Shown one piece after another: positions 8,736 through 15,708 of a stretch of DNA of 50,358 nucleotides. The DNA comes from Hyphomicrobiaceae bacterium (GTDB lineage: Bacteria; Pseudomonadota; Alphaproteobacteria; Rhizobiales; Hyphomicrobiaceae), in the NCBI GenBank assembly GCA_025359165.1, contig JANYHG010000025.1, forward strand, positions 1-50,358, in the 5' to 3' direction. The translations under genes and the position numbers were made by a program. The notes beneath the pieces were generated by a model. It did no database searches. It saw only the letters and a list, made by a program, of their open reading frames with translations, and was not told the DNA's origin. Positions within the stretch are counted from its first letter, which is position 1, and every line of letters starts with the position of its first letter.

Positions 8736-9881
8736 ATGGCGAAGCGCGATTATTACGAAGTGCTGGGCGTAGCCCGCGGCGCGACCGAGAGCGATCTCAA
8801 GTCGGCATTCCGCAAGCTCGCCAAAGAGCACCACCCTGACAAAAATCCCGACGACAAGTCGGCCGAAATCAAATTCAAAGAGGCGGCCGAAGCCTACGAC
8901 GTTCTGCGCGATCCGCAGAAGCGGTCGGCTTATGATCAGTTTGGACATGCCGCATTCGAGGGCGGACGCGGCGGCGGTCCCGGTGGCTTCGGCCCGGATT
9001 TCGCGTCGTCGATGTCGGATATTTTCGACGACCTGTTCGGCGAATTCATGGGTGGGCGTCGCGGTGCCGGTGGACGGCGCGGCAGCGGTCGCGAACGCGG
9101 CGGCGATATCCGCTACAGCATGGATATCACGCTGTCGGACGCCTACGCCGGCAAGAATGCGCAAATCCGTGTGCCGACCAGCGTCGGCTGCGAACCCTGC
9201 GCCGGGACAGGCGCAAAACCCGGCACCCAGCCTACCGCGTGCACCACCTGCGGCGGCGCAGGCAAAGTGCGCGCCAGCCAGGGCTTTTTCACCATCGAGC
9301 GCACTTGCCCCTCCTGCCAGGGTCGTGGCGAATCGATCAAAGATCCATGCCCGAGCTGCCAAGGCGCGGGCCGCATCACCAAAGAGCGGACGTTGTCGGT
9401 CAACATTCCGGCTGGCGTCGAGGACGGCACGCGCATCCGGCTGGCCGGCGAGGGCGAAGCCGGTCTGCGCGGCGGCCCCCCGGGCGACCTCTATATTTTT
9501 CTGGCCATCGCGCCGCACGACTTCTTCCAGCGCGACGGAGCCGATATCTTCTGCCGCGTGCCGATCGCCATGACGACGGCGGCATTGGGCGGCCAACTCG
9601 ACGTACCCACTATCGACGGCGGCAAGACGCGGGTCAAAATCCCTGAAGGTTGCGAGAGCGGCAAACAATTTCGCTTGAAGAGCAAGGGCATGCCCGTGCT
9701 GCGCACCAAGACTATGGGTGACATGTACATTCAGGTGGAAGTCGAAACGCCGAAGAACCTGACCTCGCGGCAGCGTGAACTGCTCAAGGAATTCGAGCGC
9801 GACAGCCACAAGGAAACCTCTCCCGCCTCCGACGGCTTCTTCACCAAAGTCGCCAGCTTCTTTACGGATGGCAAGGGGTAA
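8736..9881 (+). CDS. dnaJ: chaperone protein DnaJ (Hsp40)
   Basis: This is the type I J-protein that delivers clients to DnaK and triggers its ATPase. The 381-residue product has the J domain at 1-70 with HPD at 33-35 and a Gly/Phe-rich region at about 75-120. The zinc domain has four intact CxxCxGxG motifs: CEPCAGTG from 152, CTTCGGAG from 169, CPSCQGRG from 191 and CPSCQGAG from 205. C-terminal substrate domains complete it ([17 protein letters not shown]). The ATG at 8736 gives [12 protein letters not shown], the standard N-terminus. It follows dnaK on the same strand. Confidence 0.97.
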   Translation: MAKRDYYEVLGVARGATESDLKSAFRKLAKEHHPDKNPDDKSAEIKFKEAAEAYDVLRDPQKRSAYDQFGHAAFEGGRGGGPGGFGPDFASSMSDIFDDLFGEFMGGRRGAGGRRGSGRERGGDIRYSMDITLSDAYAGKNAQIRVPTSVGCEPCAGTGAKPGTQPTACTTCGGAGKVRASQGFFTIERTCPSCQGRGESIKDPCPSCQGAGRITKERTLSVNIPAGVEDGTRIRLAGEGEAGLRGGPPGDLYIFLAIAPHDFFQRDGADIFCRVPIAMTTAALGGQLDVPTIDGGKTRVKIPEGCESGKQFRLKSKGMPVLRTKTMGDMYIQVEVETPKNLTSRQRELLKEFERDSHKETSPASDGFFTKVASFFTDGKG

Positions 9882-9927
9882 AGGCAGTGGTCGGGCGGGC
9901 TATGCGCCAAGAGACGTCGAAGAACCC

Positions 9928-10083
9928 ATGGCTAATGTGACGCTGAAACGCGCCGTGGCGATCGAACTCACCCGCTATTTGAATTTTCATCAATGCGCAC
10001 TGGAAGATGGCAGCGTTTACCTTAGCAATATCGAACTTGCCGCCTCGCGACCTGCGACTGCTTCCCTATGTCCTTCGCAGTAG
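9928..10083 (+). CDS. small ORF of unknown nature, possibly a truncated remnant
   Basis: A 51-codon frame (MANVTLKRAVAIELTRYLNFHQCALEDGSV...) begins 46 nt after dnaJ. Its last 18 nt overlap the end of the convergent HEPN gene. It has no recognisable domain and only a weak purine-rich site upstream. Its position at the edge of the atypical insert suggests the 5' end of an older gene cut off by the insertion, but it could also be chance. Confidence 0.2.
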   Translation: MANVTLKRAVAIELTRYLNFHQCALEDGSVYLSNIELAASRPATASLCPSQ

Positions 10084-10533
10084 CGTTTGCCATAGATAGA
10101 GGTCATTGACGAACAGGTCGATCGATCCGACAGGCTGCGAGGTACCGCCGTGAGCGCAGTGATTACGAAGCTCGTACGTGCCTTTAATCTTTTTATAATC
10201 GGCGGTAAGGCGATCAATCATGAGCGCAAGCCGTGTATCGAAGGGTACTCTCCCGACGTTACCAACCATCATTTGCGGCGCGTCCCAGCCTCGACGAACC
10301 GTCCAATCGGGGTTACTGCTCCTATTGTCGCGCCGCGCTTTAAACCGATCGTTAAGTTCGACTTCGAACTGTCCAAATAGAAGGACAAAAATGCCTCGTT
10401 CCAGATTATCTCGGGAGGCATCCAGTCGGTTGATCGCAAGCTGATCGTTGAGGGCGGCTGCTGTTCTGACCTCGTTCTGGTAGCTCTCGATCATCCAATC
10501 GTAGGCGGCTTTAATCTGCGGCACATCCCTCAT
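10066..10533 (-). CDS. HEPN-like protein with RX4H RNase motif (putative toxin)
   Basis: The 155-residue product matches no named gene, but its pattern is that of a HEPN domain. It is all-helical in character, with a central helix ERGIFVLLFGQFEVELNDRF (45-64) as in MAE_28990/RiboL-PSP-type HEPN proteins. Its C-terminal helix carries RNHCAH at 123-128. Arg-Asn-X3-His is the Rx4-6H catalytic motif of HEPN ribonucleases. It starts 2 nt after the stop of the preceding gene, so the two are almost certainly cotranscribed and probably translationally coupled. The surrounding 1 kb is visibly richer in A+T than the flanking housekeeping genes. Inference: the toxic half of a toxin-antitoxin or abortive-infection pair. 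A non-catalytic HEPN scaffold remains possible. Confidence 0.6.
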   Translation of the reverse strand: MRDVPQIKAAYDWMIESYQNEVRTAAALNDQLAINRLDASRDNLERGIFVLLFGQFEVELNDRFKARRDNRSSNPDWTVRRGWDAPQMMVGNVGRVPFDTRLALMIDRLTADYKKIKGTYELRNHCAHGGTSQPVGSIDLFVNDLYLWQTLLRRT

Positions 10534-10535
10534 CG

Positions 10536-10982
10536 TTAGACCATCGTCGCTAGTAACGCTGGCGCGAAGGGCTGCCCTTCCTTTCGGTCACCCGGCCGAT
10601 AAAGAACCCATTTCGCAGGTTGGAAGTGGTCAGCGATATCGACAAGCAGGTACGCTCCTTTGGGTGAATACAGGTCGACCCGTCCATTGGCTCCAATCAC
10701 CCATAACCCCTTCGGTTTTAACGACACGAGTTCGTTTTTTGGACCCGTCAGCGTCAGTCCAGGCACTTGTTTGGCGGGGATGTTATGGTTCTGCATAAGC
10801 TCTTCATCCATGGCCACGGTAAGGTCACTCGTCTTCCAGCCATTCTGGCCTGCCCACGCCGCTATTAACGCCCTCAACTCCTCAAGACGCTTGATCCAGT
10901 CATCGACACGCCTTTGCACATAAGACTTGTCGATTTCGAGTTCGTCATCATCGAAATCTTCAATGGGGTCGGTGTTGGCCAT
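10536..10982 (-). CDS. unknown acidic protein, upstream partner of the HEPN gene
   Basis: The 148-residue product is not recognised. It starts with a strongly acidic segment (DPIEDFDDDELEID), then a helical stretch (YVQRRVDDWIKRLEELRALIAAWAGQNGW, 21-49). A likely beta-rich half follows (VPGLTLTGPKNELVSLKPKGLWVIGANGRVDLYSPKGAYLLVD). The ATG at 10982 is chosen, with GGAG 10 nt upstream; an in-frame GTG at 11009 is the alternative. Being the first gene of a 2-nt-spaced pair, acidic and about the same size as its partner, it is a reasonable antitoxin or sensor candidate, but nothing in the sequence proves this. No DNA-binding motif was seen. Confidence 0.55.
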   Translation of the reverse strand: MANTDPIEDFDDDELEIDKSYVQRRVDDWIKRLEELRALIAAWAGQNGWKTSDLTVAMDEELMQNHNIPAKQVPGLTLTGPKNELVSLKPKGLWVIGANGRVDLYSPKGAYLLVDIADHFQPAKWVLYRPGDRKEGQPFAPALLATMV

Positions 10983-11283
10983 ACCTGACAAGCTCCCGAG
11001 ATTATACACATCGCACCAAAAATAGAGGTGAGCGTGACATTGCCTCGATAGTTACGCACGGTCCAGCGCTTGTGAGCGGGCGTTTCTAGCAATCCAGCCC
11101 CATTGCTGTTCGAACACCAGACGCGGTTGCACTCGCCAGTCCGGCAACCACACTCCCTGTGGCCAAGACACCCCACGCGTTCGCACATGCGAGCAAATGC
11201 GTGCCAATTCGTAAATTGTTAATGAGACTCACGGCATAGCCGCTGCTAACAAAGTGCGAAAAGCCCAAAGCACGGTAAGATTC
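10983..11283. other. non-coding spacer upstream of HEPN pair and L,D-transpeptidase
   Basis: About 300 nt divide two divergent units and should hold both promoters. A 60-codon minus-strand frame at 11086-11268 (MGFSHFVSSGYAVSL...) is mildly hydrophobic but has no convincing ribosome site or known relative. No repeat or RNA gene was recognised. Confidence 0.4.
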
Positions 11284-12570
11284 ATGAGCGCCTTGATCGT
11301 CTGCCTCAACTCCGCCGTCACGCGCGTGACATCAGGCGCGGCCCTGCTCGTCATCGGCTTGGGCCTGACCGCAGCGCAGGCTCAAAGCACCTGGGTCGGA
11401 TTTCCCACGAGCGACGGCCCGTCCAATCAGCGGGTCGATATCGACCGTAACTTTGTCAAAGAGTGGGAATCGCAGCCGCCAAAAGGCTTTCCTACGCTGT
11501 CGAAGCAGAACCTCGCCGCGATGGCCAACGCCATCAGGCTTTACGAGGGCGTCGTCGCCGGAGGCGGCTTTCCCCTTGTCCCGGACGAGCAGCAGATGAG
11601 CATCGGCTTGTTCTCGCCGGCGATCGCAACCATCAAGAAGCGCTTGGCGCTATCGGGTGATCTGCGCGACGACGACGGCGATATCTCGCAGAATTTCGAC
11701 TACGGGCTGGAGAAAGCGGTCAAACGCTTCCAGGCCTCCAATGGGCTCAGCCCGACCGGCGTCATCGACAAGCGGACTGTCGCGGCTTTGAATGTGCCGG
11801 CGACCGTCCGGCTGCGTCAGCTCAAGGTCAATCTGCAGCGACTGACCGATCTCGCGCGCACCGCCCCCAAAAAATATGTCGTCGTCAACATTCCGGCGCA
11901 ACAGATTGAGGCGGTCGATGGTGACCGCATCGTCTCGCGTCACGCCGGCGTCGTCGGTAAAGTGGACCGCCAGACGCCGATCCTCCGGTCGTCCATCCAC
12001 CAGCTCAATTTCAATCCGGTCTGGCATCTGCCGCCAACCGTGTTGTCGCAGGACTTGGTCCCGAAGGGTGCGGCCATGGCCGCCAAGGGCGAGGATGTGC
12101 TGGCCAAATACGGCATCGACGCGCTCGACGCGCAGGGCCGCAAGGTCGATACATCCAAGATCAAGTGGAGCGCCGCGACAGCTACGGCCTACACGTTTCA
12201 GCAAAAGCCCGGTCCTGAAAATCCGCTCGGGTTCGTCAAGATCAACTTCGAAAACAGCCACTCCGTCTATATGCACTCGACGCCGTCAGATACGCTCTTC
12301 GGCCGCAATTTCCGCGCCGCAAGCTCGGGCTGTGTTCGGATCTCCGGCATCGACCAACTCGCCGCTTGGCTCGTCGCCGATCAAGGCTGGACGCACGAGC
12401 GCGTGCTGGCCATGAAGAAATCCGGCGAACGGCTCGACGTCAGCCTGAAAAAGCCCGTGCCGCTGTATTTCGCCTACATCACCGCTTGGGCCACCGAAGA
12501 CGGCGTCATTCAATTCCGCCGCGACCTCTACAACAAAGACAGCGTCGGCCAGGTCGCAGGCGCGTATTGA
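11284..12570 (+). CDS. L,D-transpeptidase (YkuD family) with peptidoglycan-binding domain
   Basis: This is a periplasmic enzyme that makes 3-3 peptidoglycan crosslinks or attaches proteins to the wall. The 428-residue product has a signal peptide at about 1-34 (LLVIGLGLTAAQAQS) and a PG_binding_1 module at about 137-180 (YGLEKAVKRFQASNGLSPTGVIDKRTV). A C-terminal YkuD domain carries the catalytic pair His331 (YMHSTP) and Cys350 in SSGCVR. The layout resembles the YcbB/LdtD branch. The ATG at 11284 (MSALIV...) is preferred to the frame start at 11254 because it puts the hydrophobic core in the usual place. The next gene, an extensin-like protein, starts 18 nt downstream, indicating a two-gene cell-wall operon. 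Confidence 0.9.
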   Translation: MSALIVCLNSAVTRVTSGAALLVIGLGLTAAQAQSTWVGFPTSDGPSNQRVDIDRNFVKEWESQPPKGFPTLSKQNLAAMANAIRLYEGVVAGGGFPLVPDEQQMSIGLFSPAIATIKKRLALSGDLRDDDGDISQNFDYGLEKAVKRFQASNGLSPTGVIDKRTVAALNVPATVRLRQLKVNLQRLTDLARTAPKKYVVVNIPAQQIEAVDGDRIVSRHAGVVGKVDRQTPILRSSIHQLNFNPVWHLPPTVLSQDLVPKGAAMAAKGEDVLAKYGIDALDAQGRKVDTSKIKWSAATATAYTFQQKPGPENPLGFVKINFENSHSVYMHSTPSDTLFGRNFRAASSGCVRISGIDQLAAWLVADQGWTHERVLAMKKSGERLDVSLKKPVPLYFAYITAWATEDGVIQFRRDLYNKDSVGQVAGAY

Positions 12571-12588
12571 GGCAGCAGGAACTTGGGC

Positions 12589-13344
12589 GTGCAACACCGT
12601 TCCGCATTCTATCTCGTTGCGGCGGTCGGTGTCGTGCTTGCGGCAATTGGCGTGAGTTTTCGTCAGGGCTGGGTACCGCCGCGACTGTCGCCACTTCCAG
12701 CGCTCGATATGTCTGTCGCCCAGCCCTGGTTCATCGATTGGCGCTTGGCTGAACTGCGGCGCGATCCGGCACTTTGCAGCCGCGTTTTGAAGTCACCGCA
12801 CATCTCAGCGACACCGATCATCGACAGCCCGTTGCAAGACGGCTGCGGATGGATCAATGGCGTGCGCGTCGAGCTGTTGGGTCAGGTGCGCATCAAGTTC
12901 GACAAGCTGACGTGTGAGTCGGCTGCGGCGCTGGCGATGTGGGTCGAGCACGAAGTCCAACCCGCCGCGCAGCGCATCTTCGGACAGCCGGTCACGTCGA
13001 TCCAGCATTTCGGCAGCTATGCCTGTCGCGACATTGCGGGGCGCGCATCCGCGTACGCCCGACGCAGCGAACATGCGTCCGCCAACGCCGTCGACATCAG
13101 CGGCGTCACTCTCGCCGACGGACGTCAGATTACGGTCGTAAAAGGCTGGAACGACGCTGGCCTCTTTGCGCGGAACGACATTGGGGCTACCGCGCGAAAA
13201 GAAGCGAGCGACGCTGCGCAGTTTCTGCGCGCCATTCATCAGGGGGCGTGCCGCTATTTCCGCGTTGCGCTGAGCCCGGCTTTCAACGCCGCCCACCGCA
13301 ACCATTTCCATCTCGATCGCGGCCCGCTGCAGCGCTGCCGGTAA
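12589..13344 (+). CDS. extensin-like family protein (putative LAS-type peptidase)
   Basis: The 251-residue product has an N-terminal membrane anchor or signal (AFYLVAAVGVVLAAIGV) and an extensin-like C-terminal domain. That domain has SEHASANAVDISG near 158-170 and HRNHFHLD near 237-244. The His/Asp spacing resembles metal-dependent VanY/LAS peptidases, so a role in trimming wall peptides is likely but inferred. Two starts exist: TTG at 12583 and GTG at 12589. The GTG is preferred because AGGA at 12577-12580 then sits 8 nt away. It is cotranscribed with the L,D-transpeptidase. Its 3' end overlaps the convergent HAD gene by 62 nt. Confidence 0.8.
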   Translation: MQHRSAFYLVAAVGVVLAAIGVSFRQGWVPPRLSPLPALDMSVAQPWFIDWRLAELRRDPALCSRVLKSPHISATPIIDSPLQDGCGWINGVRVELLGQVRIKFDKLTCESAAALAMWVEHEVQPAAQRIFGQPVTSIQHFGSYACRDIAGRASAYARRSEHASANAVDISGVTLADGRQITVVKGWNDAGLFARNDIGATARKEASDAAQFLRAIHQGACRYFRVALSPAFNAAHRNHFHLDRGPLQRCR

Positions 13345-14059
13345 GACCGGCCAGCACCGCCGCCAACTCCGCCACACTCCCGATCACCACATCCGCCAGC
13401 GGCTCGAGATCTGCCCGTGTCCCGGTTCCCGAGAGCACGGCGACCTTCATGCCGTAGCCCGCGCGTGCAGCCATTTCCATGTCGTGCGCCGCGTCGCCGA
13501 CGGCGGCCAGCGCACGTGGCTCCAATCCCACCGCCTCGGCGAAGGCCAGCGCCATGCCAGGTCCTGGCTTCTCGCCATAGCCGCTATCGGCAGCCACCAG
13601 ATAGTCGAATGCACCGCCAAGCCCTACGCGCGCCAACGATGCCTTCATCCCGCCCGCGCTGTCGTTCGTCGCCAGACCGACGACCAGCCCGCGCGCTTTC
13701 AGCGATTTGATCGCTTCGGCCGCACCATCCAGCAGCACCGCATGTTTGCCGCCACCCTCTGCGAACAGCCGCGTCACCGTCGCCAACAGATCCGGCGGCG
13801 TACGCCCGCCTAGAACGTGCGCGAAACACGCCACGATCCCCGCTGCTCCCGCCGCCGCGAGGGGCGATCCGGGCCGCACCCGATCGGTGTCAGGATCATG
13901 CCCGCCGGCACGTAGCAGTATGTCGGCCAACCCCTGATCGCCGCCCGCTGCCGCCAGCGCGACCTCGCGATTGATCGGCAGCCACGTTTTCGCGTAGTCG
14001 AGGATCGAGCCGTCTTTGTCGAGCAGCACACCGCGGATATGCGACCAGTCGCGCCGCAC
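13283..14059 (-). CDS. HAD-family phosphatase (phosphoglycolate phosphatase-like)
   Basis: The 258-residue product has all four HAD motifs: LLDKDGSI with nucleophile Asp14 and acid Asp16, LATND, Lys in EKPGPG, and GDAAHDMEMA. The helical cap inserted after motif I places it with the Gph-like phosphatases. The substrate is not predictable. The start is a GTG at 14059 whose neighbourhood overlaps the stop region of the upstream PhnA gene (3-nt gap), so translation is probably coupled. The C-terminal tail (GSAAAGRDRDGNGCGGRR) is read through the end of the convergent extensin-like gene and is probably not structured. Confidence 0.85.
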   Translation of the reverse strand: MRRDWSHIRGVLLDKDGSILDYAKTWLPINREVALAAAGGDQGLADILLRAGGHDPDTDRVRPGSPLAAAGAAGIVACFAHVLGGRTPPDLLATVTRLFAEGGGKHAVLLDGAAEAIKSLKARGLVVGLATNDSAGGMKASLARVGLGGAFDYLVAADSGYGEKPGPGMALAFAEAVGLEPRALAAVGDAAHDMEMAARAGYGMKVAVLSGTGTRADLEPLADVVIGSVAELAAVLAGLTGSAAAGRDRDGNGCGGRR

Positions 14060-14062
14060 GGC

Positions 14063-14287
14063 TCAGGTCACCTTTTTCACGAACATCGTCTTGAGCACGA
14101 CCGTATTGCGCCCGGCACCGGCTTCGATATTTTCCGGGTCGTCCTCGATCAACCGGATGTTCTTGAACACCGTGCCCCGCTTCAGCGTATCCGCACCCTT
14201 GACCTTCAGATCCTTGATCACTTGAATGCTGTCGCCTGCCATCAGCACCGCGCCATTGCTGTCTTTGACTTTGATCTCGTCACTCAT
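14063..14287 (-). CDS. PhnA/YjdM C-terminal domain protein
   Basis: The 74-residue product (MSDEIKVKDSNGAVL...GDSIQVIKDLKVKGADTLKRGTVFKNIRL...VVLKTMFVKKVT) corresponds to the C-terminal half of PhnA/YjdM. It lacks the N-terminal zinc ribbon of the full-length protein. Stand-alone versions of this length are common in proteobacteria. Despite the name, no role in phosphonate use is established. The ATG at 14287 follows GAGGG at an 8-nt spacing, and the longer frame to 14362 has no support. It is followed at once by the HAD phosphatase. Confidence 0.85.
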   Translation of the reverse strand: MSDEIKVKDSNGAVLMAGDSIQVIKDLKVKGADTLKRGTVFKNIRLIEDDPENIEAGAGRNTVVLKTMFVKKVT

Positions 14288-14368
14288 CTGAATTTCCCTC
14301 CCGTTCATCATCACCAAACCGAGTATATACTGGTTTGCTTTCTCATGCTGAACGCACGCCATTTCAGA

Positions 14369-15202
14369 TCACGCCGCGCCCAGATGACCCGACAAATCCT
14401 TGATCGACGCTGATCGCCCCGAGAGTGGATTATCCGCGTTCCACTTGTACTTCACCGTGTCGAAACGCGCACCCAGCGCATCGTACATCACCAGCCGCCC
14501 CACCAGCCCCTCGCCGATGCCGAGAATCTCCTTCAGCACCTCCGTCGATTGCAGCGTGCCCACCACACCCACGACGGCACCCAGCACGCCCACTTCCGAG
14601 CAATTCGCAATCAGCCCCGGCGGCGGAGCCTCCGGAAACAGACAGCGATAGGTTGGATTGGGCATGCCGTCAGCGGCCTTCAGATGCGGTTTGAGCGTGG
14701 TGATGTATCCGTCGAACGGCCCCACTGCCGCATAGACCAGCGTCTTCTGCGCCAGATAGCAGGCATCCGACACCAGATACCGCGTCGCGAAATTATCCGA
14801 ACCATCCGCGACGATGTCGTAGCGCCCAATCAAGTCCATGGCGTTTGCGGCCGTCAACCTAGCGGCATGCGGCTCGACACGGACATGGGGATTGATTCGC
14901 CCGATCGTCGCCGCCGCACTTTCGACTTTCGATGTTCCGACCCGCGCCGTCTCATGCACGATCTGCCGTTGCAGATTGTCGAGCGATACTGTGTCGTCAT
15001 CAACCACGCCGAGCGTGCCCACCCCCGCTGCCGCGAAGTACATGAGCATCGGCGCACCGAGCCCGCCTGCGCCCACCACCAGCACGCGCGCTGCCTTCAG
15101 CCGTTGTTGCCCGGCGCCCCCTACATCGCGCAGCACCAGATGCCGCTTGTAGCGCTGGATCTCCTCCGAGGTGAACGGGCTCGGCTGCGGAGGTGTCTGC
15201 AT
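14369..15202 (-). CDS. ThiF/MoeB-type sulfur-carrier adenylyltransferase
   Basis: The 277-residue product is an E1-like enzyme that adenylates the C-terminal Gly of a sulfur carrier such as MoaD or ThiS. It has the nucleotide motif VVGAGGLGAPML (near 41-52), DDDTVSLDNLQRQ, the adenylation Asp region (IVADGSDNFATRYLV) and the crossover-loop Cys region. E. coli MoeB binds zinc through two CxxC pairs. Here only one Cys of the first pair remains (PTYRCLFPE) and the second pair is absent (KWNADNPLSG). No rhodanese domain follows. The start at 15202 (MQTPPQPSPF) has AGG 7 nt upstream, and an in-frame TTG at 15217 is the alternative. Whether it serves molybdopterin, thiamine or another pathway is open. 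Confidence 0.8.
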   Translation of the reverse strand: MQTPPQPSPFTSEEIQRYKRHLVLRDVGGAGQQRLKAARVLVVGAGGLGAPMLMYFAAAGVGTLGVVDDDTVSLDNLQRQIVHETARVGTSKVESAAATIGRINPHVRVEPHAARLTAANAMDLIGRYDIVADGSDNFATRYLVSDACYLAQKTLVYAAVGPFDGYITTLKPHLKAADGMPNPTYRCLFPEAPPPGLIANCSEVGVLGAVVGVVGTLQSTEVLKEILGIGEGLVGRLVMYDALGARFDTVKYKWNADNPLSGRSASIKDLSGHLGAA

Positions 15203-15708
15203 TGAACTGCCTGTCAAAAACTCTCACCGTGAACCGAGCGAGCAACCGCGCCTGCAAATGACGCCGAAAACGCTCTCCGTCCTTTACGACGGGGAAAGGG
15301 CACGGTTGAGGGCACCCCCTTTTCCGGATCAACGTAGCGCCGCACGCACACCCGGTCTACGCCGCACACGAACGCCCGTCCGGCGTCTCAGCCTCACACC
15401 TCCGTTCCGTGTTTCCCTGGTCACATTTGACCGCTGGCCCGCGTTTGCAAAACTTACCTACGGCCCCAGCCGAAACCACAAACCGCCGCCAAATCGCAAA
15501 TTAGAACCGCTCACGTCGATTAACCGTAATGCGTCGACACAGGGGTCGAAATCACTCTCGCAATGCCAAAAACTCGTCGACCGCACTCCGGTACCCAGAC
15601 CCGCTCACGCTGAAATTGCTTAACCGCCACCACCGCAAAACCCTTACTCCCTGCACCGCCATCCGCTACGATGCGAGAACTTTGCCCCCCACCCGGATCC
15701 GCGCACCC
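15203..15708. other. 506-nt spacer between the MoeB-like gene and iorA
   Basis: This divergent intergenic region should carry promoters for both sides. It contains a small inverted repeat (CCGTC at about 15278 with GACGG at about 15289) followed by a G-rich tract, similar to degenerate hairpin repeats scattered in Hyphomicrobiales genomes. A plus frame extending iorA upstream to 15529 is low-complexity and has no family match. Nothing else was recognised. Confidence 0.4.

Noticed and set aside
8697-9809. 370-codon minus-strand open frame
   Set aside because: It is antisense to dnaJ; the apparent length is a codon-bias shadow.
11086-11268. 60-codon hydrophobic minus-strand frame
   Set aside because: There is no ribosome site and no family, and the position in a promoter spacer makes chance more likely.
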